Assembly (NCBI GenBank): GCA_934167665.1
Contig: CAKPLN010000006.1
Coordinates: 16,634 to 80,633 of the forward strand
Length of the DNA stretch: 64,000 nucleotides
Reading direction: 5' to 3'
DNA from: an uncultured Bacilli bacterium
GTDB taxonomy: Bacteria > Bacillota_I > Bacilli_A > RF39 > UBA660
Both the position numbers and the translations under genes were made by a program. Below are positions 52,784-61,336 of the stretch, piece by piece. Positions within the stretch are counted from its first letter, which is position 1, and each line of letters opens with the position of its first letter. The notes beneath the pieces were generated by a model. The model was not told the origin of the DNA. It worked only from the letters and a program-made list of their open reading frames with translations, and did no database searches.

Positions 52784-52842
52784 ATGATATATAGTACATA
52801 AATTAATTTATTAATAAGTTGTCTTAAAAGGAGTTGATAAAA

Positions 52843-53616
52843 ATGATAAAGTATAGTGTAGAAGAAGGCTTTATAAAATCTGAGGGAATTAGAGATAAAA
52901 ATGATAGTAGAGTTGAAAAAGTAATTTTACCACCAACAGCTATTGGTATATTTTCAATTAAGTTATTAGAAAGTATGGTCGAAAGATTTAACTGTGAAAA
53001 AGTTGGCTATTTTGGTGGTGCTTCTTTTCATAGACCTGTTTATATTATGAGATATAATGATAAGGAATTTACACTTTTTAATGCTGGCATAAGTGGAGCT
53101 TGGATAAGTGCTGATATTGAAGATTTAAATTATAATGGAGTTAAAAGGTTTATAATATTTGGTAACTGTGGTGTACTTGATAAAAGTATAGATGATTGTC
53201 AAATAATAATTCCTAATAGAGCTTATAGAGATGAAGGAGTGAGTTATCATTACTTACCAGATTCAGAAAGCATTGACTTATCTGATAAATACAAAAATAT
53301 CTTTATTAAAATTTTAAATAAACATAATTTTAATTATATAGAAGGAGCAACTTGGACTACTGATGCTTTTTATAGAGAAACTAGAGAAAAAATAGAGTAC
53401 TTTAAAAGTAAAGATGCCATTTGTGTTGAAATGGAAGGTTCAGTAATAGCTGCTGTTTGTAAAAGAAAAAATTTAGATTATTTTACTTTTTATTATGCGG
53501 GAGATAATTTGGACTCCGTAGAATGGGAAAGAAGAAGTATAAGTCAGGAGACAAATTTTGAAAAGAAGAAAATAGTTCCTTTACTAGCCATAGAATTAGC
53601 TGAATTAATAGATTAA
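52843..53616 (+). CDS. Nucleoside phosphorylase-family protein
   Basis: I use ATG 52843 (257 aa) with AAAAGGAG 9 nt upstream; TTG 52834 directly abuts that site. The PNP/UDP-phosphorylase fold is shown by VGYFGGASFHRPVYI, NAGISGAWISADIEDL, IIFGNCGVLDKSI and the base-site motif AICVEMEGSVIAAV. Purine- or uridine-type specificity cannot be told. Terminators on both sides make it monocistronic. Confidence 0.85.
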   Translation: MIKYSVEEGFIKSEGIRDKNDSRVEKVILPPTAIGIFSIKLLESMVERFNCEKVGYFGGASFHRPVYIMRYNDKEFTLFNAGISGAWISADIEDLNYNGVKRFIIFGNCGVLDKSIDDCQIIIPNRAYRDEGVSYHYLPDSESIDLSDKYKNIFIKILNKHNFNYIEGATWTTDAFYRETREKIEYFKSKDAICVEMEGSVIAAVCKRKNLDYFTFYYAGDNLDSVEWERRSISQETNFEKKKIVPLLAIELAELID

Positions 53617-53663
53617 ATTTTAAAATGATTAGTTCTAAAAATTAAATATATTAAACTAAGTAT

Positions 53664-53697
53664 AAAGAGTCATATAAAAAAATATGACTCTTATTTA
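53664..53697 (+). terminator. Rho-independent terminator
   Basis: AAGAGTCATAT / ATATGACTCTT perfect 11-bp stem, A-rich loop, then TATTTATTT. Confidence 0.85.
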
Positions 53698-53793
53698 TTT
53701 AAAATAGGAAAAAATAAAATAATATAATATAATAAATATGACATATCAATAAATCATAATTTTATTTAAATGTTAAAAGTCTTTGACAAGCTT

Positions 53794-53807
53794 CCAAAAT
53801 ACTTTGG
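53794..53807. promoter_or_regulatory. Palindrome, possible XRE operator
   Basis: CCAAAATACTTTGG is a 14-bp palindrome with one mismatched pair. It begins 6 bp downstream of TTGACA (53783-53788) and lies 53 bp before the regulator's ATG, a place suited to autoregulation. Confidence 0.4.
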
Positions 53808-53859
53808 TAGATTTGTTAAGTTGTATCAATTTATAATTGTCTGTGAAAGGAGAGAAAAC

Positions 53860-54417
53860 ATGTTAGGAGAAAATATATTAAAATTAAGAAAAAGACAAGG
53901 TCTTTCACAAGAACAATTAGGTGAACTGGTTAATGTTACAAGACAAACTATTTCAAATTGGGAGTTAAATGAAACAACTCCAAATCCTGGACAATTAAAA
54001 TTATTATCTAAAGCCTTAAATGTAAGTATTGATGAATTATTAGATAATGATGTTAAAAATGTTTTAGTAGAAAAAGTTAGTAATACAGAAAAACTTGCTG
54101 GAATAATAATTAAGATTTTAAAAGTGGCTGGAATAGTATTCATTATCTATGTAGTTTTAATAGTAATTGCTATTATTTCATTCCGATTTATTGGATCATC
54201 TAAAGCAAGTAATATAGAACAAGTTGAAATGGAGTGTTCTATCAATGAAAATGATTATATAATTAGTATAGGTTCTGATGGCTATTTTAATTGTTCTAAT
54301 TGCCCTAAGCAAATGCAAAAAGAAATTAAACAAAGCTATATAGATTTTAGTAATATTTCCAAAACATCAGACAATATAAATAACTATTTTAAAAGTCAAA
54401 ATGGTTTTTGTGAATAA
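53860..54417 (+). CDS. XRE-family regulator with a membrane helix
   Basis: I choose ATG 53860 (185 aa) after GAAAGGAGAG. An ATG at 53770 would put the palindrome inside the coding region and adds residues unlike the family. Residues 1-65 are a Cro/C1-type helix-turn-helix (LRKRQGLSQEQLGELVNVTRQTISNWE). A hydrophobic helix follows near 95-118 (VAGIVFIIYVVLIVIAIISF), then an extracytoplasmic tail with several Cys (MECSINEN, FNCSNCPKQ). The form is a membrane-tethered regulator that could sense an envelope or redox signal. A second gene begins 29 bp downstream. Confidence 0.85.
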   Translation: MLGENILKLRKRQGLSQEQLGELVNVTRQTISNWELNETTPNPGQLKLLSKALNVSIDELLDNDVKNVLVEKVSNTEKLAGIIIKILKVAGIVFIIYVVLIVIAIISFRFIGSSKASNIEQVEMECSINENDYIISIGSDGYFNCSNCPKQMQKEIKQSYIDFSNISKTSDNINNYFKSQNGFCE

Positions 54418-54446
54418 TATAAAGGCAACGGTAAAGGAAGGAAATC

Positions 54447-54935
54447 ATGAATAAACAAGAAGTATACGATTTTATCAAAAAAAGAAATATATGGTATGAA
54501 ATAACTGAACATAAAGCTGTTTTTAATATGGCTGAATTATCAGACATACAAGTACCATATCCAGAGTATGATGCTAAAAATCTTTTTATTAGAGATGATA
54601 AAAAAAGAAATTACTATCTCATAACAGTTAAAGCAAAGAAACGTATTGATTTAAAAGAGTTTAGAAATAACAATAATACAAGGCCTCTAACTTTTGCATC
54701 TTCAGATGATTTAATGCATATTATGAATTTAATTCCTGGTTCTGTTACACCTTTAGGACTATTAAATGATAAAGATTTAAAAGTAGAATTTTATTTAGAA
54801 CAAGATTTTCTTAAAGGTAAACAAATAATTGGAGTTCATCCCAATGATAACACCGCAACACTTTGGTTAAAGGTTCCTGATTTGATTGAAATTATAAAAG
54901 AACATGGAAATAAAGTTAATATTATGAAATTATAA
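54447..54935 (+). CDS. YbaK/PrdX-type aminoacyl-tRNA deacylase
   Basis: A 162-residue editing domain with ITEHKAVFNMAEL, PEYDAKNLFIRDDKKRNYYL (Lys of the active site), PGSVTPLGLLNDKD and TLWLKVPDLIEIIKEHG, as in ProX/PrdX. Such proteins hydrolyse mischarged Ala-tRNA(Pro) in trans, correcting errors of prolyl-tRNA synthetase. It is cytosolic. RBS GGAAGGAAA. Confidence 0.9.
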   Translation: MNKQEVYDFIKKRNIWYEITEHKAVFNMAELSDIQVPYPEYDAKNLFIRDDKKRNYYLITVKAKKRIDLKEFRNNNNTRPLTFASSDDLMHIMNLIPGSVTPLGLLNDKDLKVEFYLEQDFLKGKQIIGVHPNDNTATLWLKVPDLIEIIKEHGNKVNIMKL

Positions 54936-55274
54936 AAAATACTATTTTAACAAGTCAAATAACCTTTCTCACCAGTAGACAAACATCTATATTTCAAGTC
55001 AACCCTTATGACTGTTTGTAATTAGTTGGTTGTAATTGAAAATTAATGAGTAGCAGTTCTTTTAATTTCAACTTAATTCCATCATAATTATAATAATAAT
55101 ATGCAACTATTATCAAAATTAGTTTACCCATAATTTTATACTCATTCGCAATAACATTTCGTTTTAATAAACTCAAAGAAATAAACCAAATGATGTTAAA
55201 AGAGACTACATTGTGATAAAATTGTATATAGAAGTAATACGCAAATATTAATTTGCTAATTAGGAGGATTTGCC
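54936..55274. other. Intergenic region of 339 bp without a recognisable gene
   Basis: I see no convincing gene or RNA. A 41-codon open frame on the minus strand (55006-55131) lacks a ribosome-binding site. Near the end, TTGTGA followed 18 bp later by TAATAC could start transcription of the lipoprotein gene, and AGGAGG lies before its ATG. Confidence 0.5.
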
Positions 55275-55952
55275 ATGAAAAAGATAGTTATAATTATTTT
55301 ATTATATGGAATAACCATTTTAGGATTAACAGGATGTGGTAATTCTACAACAAAAGAAGATAGTGATATGCATTCTTTTCTAGGAACTATAATAGAGTGT
55401 GAGCAAGAGTATATGATTGTTAGTCCAGATGAAAGTGAAGATGAATATAAATCTAGTGATAAATTTAAAATTGACTATGTTAATGATTTTAATTATTGTA
55501 ATGTTGGTAATAAAGTAAAAATAACTTATAAAGGTATGATAAACGAAATTTATCCAGCAAAAATAGGTACAACTAATATTGAACTTATTGATTTTGATTT
55601 CTATATTACAAAAGAACAAGCTAATAATATTGGATTTAATGATTACTATACACTTGATAATCGTACAATTTATTTAGCTAGTAATCTTAAAGAATTTTAT
55701 ATTAAAGAAGAAGACGAAGATATCACCTTAAAAACTTATTTATCAACAACTTTTCAAACATTAGATGATGGAATAAAGAACATTACTGATAAATTAGAAT
55801 TAAAAGATACTTTAAAAGATGGTGGAACAAGAATATATAAATCAAAAGATAAAGATATTACTATGATAGTATGCAATACTACTAAAAATGACAAAAACAT
55901 ACTTATTGGTGACTATTCTATAGAGTATAAAGAAGATTATTGTAAAAACTAG
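55275..55952 (+). CDS. Lipoprotein of unknown function
   Basis: A 225-residue protein with a lipoprotein signal: MKKIVIIILLYGITILG followed by lipobox LTGC (Cys 21). Residues ~35-110 form a beta-rich region (FLGTIIECEQEYMIVSPDE, GNKVKITYKGMI) that resembles the OB-like fold of DUF3221-type lipoproteins. The remaining half has no motif. It is anchored to the outer face of the membrane. Next is a JAMM protein, 33 bp downstream. Confidence 0.82.
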   Translation: MKKIVIIILLYGITILGLTGCGNSTTKEDSDMHSFLGTIIECEQEYMIVSPDESEDEYKSSDKFKIDYVNDFNYCNVGNKVKITYKGMINEIYPAKIGTTNIELIDFDFYITKEQANNIGFNDYYTLDNRTIYLASNLKEFYIKEEDEDITLKTYLSTTFQTLDDGIKNITDKLELKDTLKDGGTRIYKSKDKDITMIVCNTTKNDKNILIGDYSIEYKEDYCKN

Positions 55953-55985
55953 TTTCACCTTAGATAAGCATGAGAAAGTTAATTT

Positions 55986-56540
55986 ATGAATATCAATATG
56001 CCTGAAAATCAATTTGATAAACTAACTAAATTATGTAGAAGTTCACGAAGTGAACTAAGTGGTATTATGAATGCCAAGGTACATAATGGAGAAATATTTA
56101 TTGTAGGTGCTAAATTAGAAGAGAGTGGAATAATTAAAAGTTCAAATTCTCATAAAATTATATATAATAGTAAAGAATATATAACAAACACAATCTATGA
56201 ACTTGCTTTCACTAATAGTCCTGTATATATTAGATTTCATACGCATCCAACATTTACTGGAATACCAGGACTAAGTCAAGCTGATGTTGATAATTTAAAA
56301 TATGTTCAAATTTTAAGTCAGACGGTTGCTAAATCAAGTGCTACTGCTTCTACAGAGGTTATTGAAGGAATTGTTACTGATTCCGAAATAGCTTTCTATA
56401 CTTATGATTTAGAGTCTGATAAACCAATTAGACTTCCGTTTTTTGTTGATAGATTTGAAAAAATACTATCTACGGAAAAGAGTAAATTTCAAGCCTTTAA
56501 AAATGGATTTATAGAAGGAATAAGAAAAACAAAAAGATGA
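55986..56540 (+). CDS. JAMM/MPN-like metalloprotease-fold protein
   Basis: A 184-residue protein. The JAMM zinc motif is present: Glu in RSELSGIM, then RFHTHPTFTGIPGLSQADVD (HxH and SxxxD), so it may be an active deubiquitinase-like or Cys-tail isopeptidase fold. Many bacterial members process C-terminal tails of sulfur-carrier or ubiquitin-like proteins, but no such partner is nearby. The stop is TGA, showing standard code. Confidence 0.8.
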   Translation: MNINMPENQFDKLTKLCRSSRSELSGIMNAKVHNGEIFIVGAKLEESGIIKSSNSHKIIYNSKEYITNTIYELAFTNSPVYIRFHTHPTFTGIPGLSQADVDNLKYVQILSQTVAKSSATASTEVIEGIVTDSEIAFYTYDLESDKPIRLPFFVDRFEKILSTEKSKFQAFKNGFIEGIRKTKR

Positions 56541-56575
56541 TTTTTAGTATTGAACTAAAATAGTTTTTTTTTATC
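56541..56575 (+). terminator. Rho-independent terminator
   Basis: TTTTAGT / ACTAAAA and the alternative AACTA / TAGTT stems, then eight T. Confidence 0.6.
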
Positions 56576-56724
56576 CATCTCAAAAAAATTATTGGATATA
56601 TATTAACTAGTATTGGGTGTATCTTGAATGCCTCATCTTTATATAAAATAGAACAAAATATATGGTACAATTATATAAAAGTGATAAATAAACAGAATTT
56701 ATTAAGTGGGTGATATGTGATACA

Positions 56725-57468
56725 ATGAAAAAATTGAATTCTAATCATTTAAAATTAATAGCGATTATAGCAATGACCATTGATCATATTGCTGATTTAA
56801 TTTATCCAGGAATGCCTAATAATATAATTTCAATTTTTTTGCATATAATAGGTAGATTAACAGCGCCTATTATGTTTTTCTTTATTTGTGAAGGCTTCTA
56901 TTATACCAAAAATTTAAAAAAATATATTTTAAGATTATTTGTATTTGCAATAATATCTCATTTTGCATATTGTTTTGCTTTTGGAATAAATTATATACCA
57001 TTTAGTTCGAGAAGCATTTTTAATCAAACAAGTATTATGTGGTCTCTTGCTTGGGCAGTAGTTGCTCTTTATATTGCAAATAACAAAACTAATTTAAAAG
57101 AGTGGCAAAAATGGATATTAATAATTTTAATAAATATTATAACATTTTCATCAGATTGGAGCTGTATAGCAGTAATGGCAATTTTATCTATGTATTCCAA
57201 TAGAGGTAATTTAAAAAAGCAATTTATGAATATGAGTTTTTGGATTTCCATTTATGCATTTATTTCATATTTATTTGTAAGTAAAACATATGGATTAATT
57301 ACATTAGCCATTGTCTTAGTATATCCATTACTAAATGCCTATAATGGTGAAAAAGGTAAAATGAATTGGATGAAATGGTTTTTCTATTTATATTATCCTT
57401 TACATTTAGTGATTATAGGAATATTAAGAATAGCAATATATGGTAACGTACCCATATTATTTAGTTAA
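56725..57468 (+). CDS. TraX-family membrane protein
   Basis: A 247-residue protein (ATG 56725; an in-frame GTG at 56710 is possible) with eight or so membrane helices and the family motifs HLKLIAIIAMTIDHIADL, IGRLTAPIMFFFICEGFYYT and RLFVFAIISHFAYCF. TraX acetylates F pilin in E. coli. Chromosomal homologues in Bacillota are common and probably acylate other surface substrates. Here, with prepilin-like proteins in the same region, an acetyltransferase of surface protein or glycan is thinkable but unproven. Confidence 0.88.
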   Translation: MKKLNSNHLKLIAIIAMTIDHIADLIYPGMPNNIISIFLHIIGRLTAPIMFFFICEGFYYTKNLKKYILRLFVFAIISHFAYCFAFGINYIPFSSRSIFNQTSIMWSLAWAVVALYIANNKTNLKEWQKWILIILINIITFSSDWSCIAVMAILSMYSNRGNLKKQFMNMSFWISIYAFISYLFVSKTYGLITLAIVLVYPLLNAYNGEKGKMNWMKWFFYLYYPLHLVIIGILRIAIYGNVPILFS

Positions 57469-57572
57469 AATGCTACGATTTATTAGCAAGATTAGTTTTA
57501 AATTTTGAATTTTATTAAAAGTTAATAACGAATAAGAAAGTAATAGTAAAATAATTTAAGGAGGCCAAAATA

Positions 57573-58253
57573 ATGATAGACGAAGTAAAAAAACAAGTAT
57601 ATGAATTATTAGATAAAGATGATTCAGGACATGGAAATGATCATATAAATAGAGTTTTAGACTTATCTTTGAAATTTGCTCAAAATGAGAATGCCAATAA
57701 AGATGTTGTAGCACTAATAGCATTATTACACGATGTTGATGATTATAAGTTGTTTGGTAAAGAAAATGCCGAAAATTTAACTAATACTAAAACTATTATG
57801 AATAAAGCTGCCATTCCAGATGATATTCAACGTCAAGTCCTAGCTTCCTTAAAATGTATTGGTTACAGCAAACTATTAAGAGGTTTTAGACCAACAACTA
57901 TTGAAGGTAAAATTGTATCAGATGCAGATATGTGTGACGGTCTAGGGGTTAATGGTATTTTGAGAGTTTATAAATACAGTATGAAAAATGGAAAAACATT
58001 TTTTGATAAAAATATTTTTCCTATTGAAGACATAACTGCTGACAAATATACAAGTAGATGCGCTGATAGTAGCGTTTGTCACATATTTGAGAAAATATTA
58101 AAATTAAAAGATTTAATGCTGACTGAATCAGGAAAGAAAGAAGCTCAAGGAAGGCACCAAATTGTTGTTGATATTTTATACCATTTGTTTGAAGAAGAAA
58201 ATGTTCCAGAATGGACACAATATTTAAATGAATATTTAAACAAATCTAACTAA
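57573..58253 (+). CDS. HD-domain hydrolase
   Basis: A 226-residue HD protein with SGHGNDHINRVLDLSLKFA, the HD pair in ALLHDVDDYKLFG, and DADMCDGLGVNGILRV. It matches the YedJ/YpgQ group of nucleotide phosphohydrolases. It has an AAGGAGG site. It stands alone after TraX. Confidence 0.88.
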   Translation: MIDEVKKQVYELLDKDDSGHGNDHINRVLDLSLKFAQNENANKDVVALIALLHDVDDYKLFGKENAENLTNTKTIMNKAAIPDDIQRQVLASLKCIGYSKLLRGFRPTTIEGKIVSDADMCDGLGVNGILRVYKYSMKNGKTFFDKNIFPIEDITADKYTSRCADSSVCHIFEKILKLKDLMLTESGKKEAQGRHQIVVDILYHLFEEENVPEWTQYLNEYLNKSN

Positions 58254-58324
58254 TAAAAATTTAAGTATATTATCAAAAGATGAATTTTTATGATAGTAGG
58301 AGAGGCACTGTCTTTAAATGTGCG

Positions 58325-58358
58325 AAAAAAGAGGATTAATTTATTTTTCCTCTTTTTT
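58325..58358 (+). terminator. Rho-independent terminator
   Basis: AAAAAAGAGGA / TCCTCTTTTTT stem with a 12-nt loop, T run at the end; symmetrical, so it could act on both strands. Confidence 0.8.
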
Positions 58359-58380
58359 GATATTGTTTATATAAAATAAA

Positions 58381-58491
58381 AACTTACGAATAATTAAGTC
58401 CGTAAGTTGATTTCAAATGGAGCGATAGATAAGATAATTTGAAACTATCACTATACAAGTTAATACAACTAACTTCTATAAATATATTATC
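58381..58491 (-). ncRNA. Candidate small structured RNA A
   Basis: On the minus strand, a GATAAT -10 box (58486-58491) is followed by hairpin AAGTTA/TAACTT (58457-58475), then TTTCAAAT/ATTTGAAA (58411-58444) enclosing GCTCCATT. The terminator-like stem AACTTACG/CGTAAGTT (58381-58408) then runs into a T-rich tail. No gene follows on that strand. Element B before the relaxase gene has the same order and the same GCTCCATT..GA..AATC core. Confidence 0.4.
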
Positions 58492-58664
58492 ACATTTTTT
58501 TAGATTTGTCTTATAATACTAAAAATATTTAATTATTTTTTTCAAGTTATTCTAAAAATACAAGATTTATGTTATAATTTTTATGTAATATAGGCAGGTG
58601 ATATAAAATAAATAAGGGTGATATGTTTTTTTTTAGTAATTTTTAGAAAAGGAAGGTGAAAAAA

Positions 58665-59213
58665 ATGACTATATATATTATAGTTGGTATTGTAGCTTTA
58701 ATAATTGTATATTTATTAATTTGCTATAACAGTTTTGTAAAATTAAATAATCAGGTGAAGGAAGCATTTTCAACAATGGATGTTTATTTGAAAAAAAGAT
58801 GGGACTTAATTCCGAATATTGTTGAAACAGTAAAAGGATATGCTAAACACGAAAAGGAAACTTTGGAGGAAGTTGTTAATTTAAGAAATAGTTCATATGA
58901 TAAAATGAATGATTCTACTAAAGTTGATGTAAATAATAAACTTTCACAAGGACTAGGAAGATTAATGGCAATTGCTGAAAGTTATCCCGAATTAAAAGCC
59001 AATGAAAATTTTAAAGATTTAAGTAATCAATTATCAAAAGTTGAAGATGATATTGCTAATGCTAGAAAGTATTACAATGGTGCTGTTAGAGTATATAATA
59101 ATAAGGTTGAAATGTTTCCTAGCAATATTTTTGCAGGATTATTTGGTTATAAATCAAAAGCAATGTTTGAAGCTAATGCAGATGAACGTGAGAATGTAAA
59201 AGTTGAACTGTAG
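58665..59213 (+). CDS. LemA-family membrane protein
   Basis: I start at ATG 58665 (182 aa), 6 nt after GGAAGGTG. One N-terminal helix (IYIIVGIVALIIVYLLICY) is followed by the LemA core: NSFVKLNNQVKEAFSTMDVYLKKRWDLIPNIVETVKGYA, AIAESYPELKANENFKDL and NGAVRVYNNKVEMFPSNIFA. LemA proteins are often paired with DUF2207 or TPM-domain proteins, as here (8 bp gap). The role is in the envelope but not defined. Confidence 0.9.
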   Translation: MTIYIIVGIVALIIVYLLICYNSFVKLNNQVKEAFSTMDVYLKKRWDLIPNIVETVKGYAKHEKETLEEVVNLRNSSYDKMNDSTKVDVNNKLSQGLGRLMAIAESYPELKANENFKDLSNQLSKVEDDIANARKYYNGAVRVYNNKVEMFPSNIFAGLFGYKSKAMFEANADERENVKVEL

Positions 59214-59221
59214 GTTAAAGT

Positions 59222-61336
59222 ATGAATAGTGAAGTTTTAATGAATTTTCTTCCATTTATAATATTTTTTGCATTTTTTATTTTGATAATAGTTTTTTCAA
59301 CTGTTTCTCAAAAGTTTGGAACATCAAAAAGCAAATATAATAAATTACATAAATGGAGTGTTATACTTTTAGTATTTGGTTTTATAGCAATGGCTATATT
59401 TGGTGTTAGTGTTTTAATTAATAAAGCAAATAGATCAACATCAACTTTTTTATCACCTGCAGATGGATTTACAATAGAAGAATATAAAATCATTATGAAT
59501 GTTAATGAATCAAATTCTATAGATGTTAAAGAATATGTAACAGTAAATTTTTATGAAAGTGGACATCATGGAATTTATAGATTTATTCCATCTTGGTTAG
59601 AATATACTAATAAAGATGGGGTTACACAATCGAGAGAATCAAAATTAAGTAATTTAAAAGCAGTTGGTGATAACTATACTATAGATACTGTAAGTGGAAA
59701 ACAAAGAATTAAAATTGGAGATGCCAATTATACACTACCTATAGGAAATCACACATATGAAATTGATTATACTTATGATATGGGCTTTGATCCATATGAT
59801 AATTTTGATGAGTTTATTTTTCATGCTTTTGGAGATTATTGGGGAACAGAAATTAAAAATGCATCATTAACAATTAATTTACCTAAAGCATTTAATTCTC
59901 AAAATAAAATTAAATTTTTTGCTGACAAGCATAGAAAACAAGATATAACATCATATGTTAATTATTATGTAAGTGGAAATACTATATATGCTAATTTATC
60001 ATCAAATTATCGATTAAATAGTGCATTAACTATTGATGTAGAATTGCCAGATGGTTATTTTGTAAATGGAAGCAATAATTATGGAACAACTTCGTTATTG
60101 CTTTGCATTATATGTATATTATTTGCAATTATATCCTTCATTTTATGGAAGAAAAATGGAAAAGATTTAGACAAAGTTCCTGAAACAGTTGAATTTTATC
60201 CTCCAGAAAAATTAGATGCTGCTGAAATTGGCTATTTGTATAAAAGAGATACGGGAAGAAAATTATCAATAGCTTTAATCGTAGAATTAGCCAGTAAAGG
60301 TTTTATAAAAATAATAGAATCTGAAGATAAAGAAACACAGACAATTGTTAAATCAAATACTACTGATGTTAATAAATATATTAAACGTGAAATAAAAATA
60401 GTTAAACTAAAAGAGTATAAAGCACGTTTCCTTGACACTCACTATAATGCAACTAAAATCATGAAGGATTATTTTCCTGAAAATGTTAACGAAAATGTTG
60501 TAACTTCAGATTTTGACAACTTTTATGAAAACTCAAAATACTTGGTTGATAATGGATATATAAGAATAGATAATGATAGTATTAATCAATATTCACAAGA
60601 ACAACTTGATGCAATAAAAAAAGAACTAACACTAAATGAATTTAAAGATAAACCTAAAATGAGTGCTAACGAAGAAATTGTTTATAATAAACTTTTTGAA
60701 GATTCAGATGAAACAATTCTTTCTGAAAATTATTCTTTCTACAAAGTGTTTAGTGAAATAGGAGAAAATGTTAGAAATAGTTTTGATGATAAGATTAATG
60801 ACTTGAAAGCATATAAATATATGCTAATTGCTAGTTTAGGTTTCTTAATTTGTACAATTTTATGGGGACTAGCATATTGCAAATTTGAGAATTTAAACCC
60901 TAAATTTAATATTATATATACAATAGGATTTATTTCTAATATAATAACTTTTGTTTTTGCTATTTTGATGAAAAGAAAAAATTCATATGGAGAACAAATC
61001 AAATCAAAAATAAATGGATTTAAGAATTATATAGAATTAGCCGAAAAAAATCAGATAGAAATGTTAGTAGAACAAAATCCAAATTATTTTTATGATATAT
61101 TACCGTATGCTTATGTTTTAGATGTTTCTAAAAAATGGGTAGAAAAGTTTGAAAATATTCCTGTTCCTACTAATGATATGGGTAATTTTGATTATTATAA
61201 TATTGATTCATTAGATCATTTATCTGATTCTGTTTATATTCCACCTTCTTCATCATCTGGTTCATCAGGTTGTGGTGGAGGTTGTTCATCTTGCGGAGGA
61301 GGATGTTCTTCTTGTGGCGGTGGAGGTTCATGGTAA
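59222..61336 (+). CDS. DUF2207 membrane protein with a Cys/Gly-rich C-terminal tail
   Basis: This 704-residue protein has two N-terminal helices (about 10-30 and 42-65) and a beta-rich DUF2207 domain (about 80-275, with SGHHGIYRFIPSW). A helix near 290-312, a domain of about 210 residues, a helix pair near 530-585 and a final tail follow. DUF2207 proteins normally end in a Ser/Gly-rich GGGSW-type tail. Here the tail (about 682-704) reads GSSGCGGGC, SSCGGGC, SSCGGGGSW, with five Cys spaced C-x3-C-x2-C-x3-C-x2-C. The coding DNA for the tail is overlapped by the start of a radical SAM gene, which suggests modification of these residues. The role of the protein is unknown. Confidence 0.88.
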   Translation: MNSEVLMNFLPFIIFFAFFILIIVFSTVSQKFGTSKSKYNKLHKWSVILLVFGFIAMAIFGVSVLINKANRSTSTFLSPADGFTIEEYKIIMNVNESNSIDVKEYVTVNFYESGHHGIYRFIPSWLEYTNKDGVTQSRESKLSNLKAVGDNYTIDTVSGKQRIKIGDANYTLPIGNHTYEIDYTYDMGFDPYDNFDEFIFHAFGDYWGTEIKNASLTINLPKAFNSQNKIKFFADKHRKQDITSYVNYYVSGNTIYANLSSNYRLNSALTIDVELPDGYFVNGSNNYGTTSLLLCIICILFAIISFILWKKNGKDLDKVPETVEFYPPEKLDAAEIGYLYKRDTGRKLSIALIVELASKGFIKIIESEDKETQTIVKSNTTDVNKYIKREIKIVKLKEYKARFLDTHYNATKIMKDYFPENVNENVVTSDFDNFYENSKYLVDNGYIRIDNDSINQYSQEQLDAIKKELTLNEFKDKPKMSANEEIVYNKLFEDSDETILSENYSFYKVFSEIGENVRNSFDDKINDLKAYKYMLIASLGFLICTILWGLAYCKFENLNPKFNIIYTIGFISNIITFVFAILMKRKNSYGEQIKSKINGFKNYIELAEKNQIEMLVEQNPNYFYDILPYAYVLDVSKKWVEKFENIPVPTNDMGNFDYYNIDSLDHLSDSVYIPPSSSSGSSGCGGGCSSCGGGCSSCGGGGSW

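Noticed and set aside
55006..55131. A 41-codon minus-strand frame in the 339-bp gap
   Set aside because: No ribosome-binding site and no similarity that I can see; AT-rich chance frame.
61270..61329. Upstream start of the radical SAM gene giving a Trp/Arg-rich leader (MWWRLFILRRRMFFLWRWRF)
   Set aside because: This stretch is the neighbour's Cys/Gly tail read in another frame; ATG 61330 with GGAGG fits the family start.
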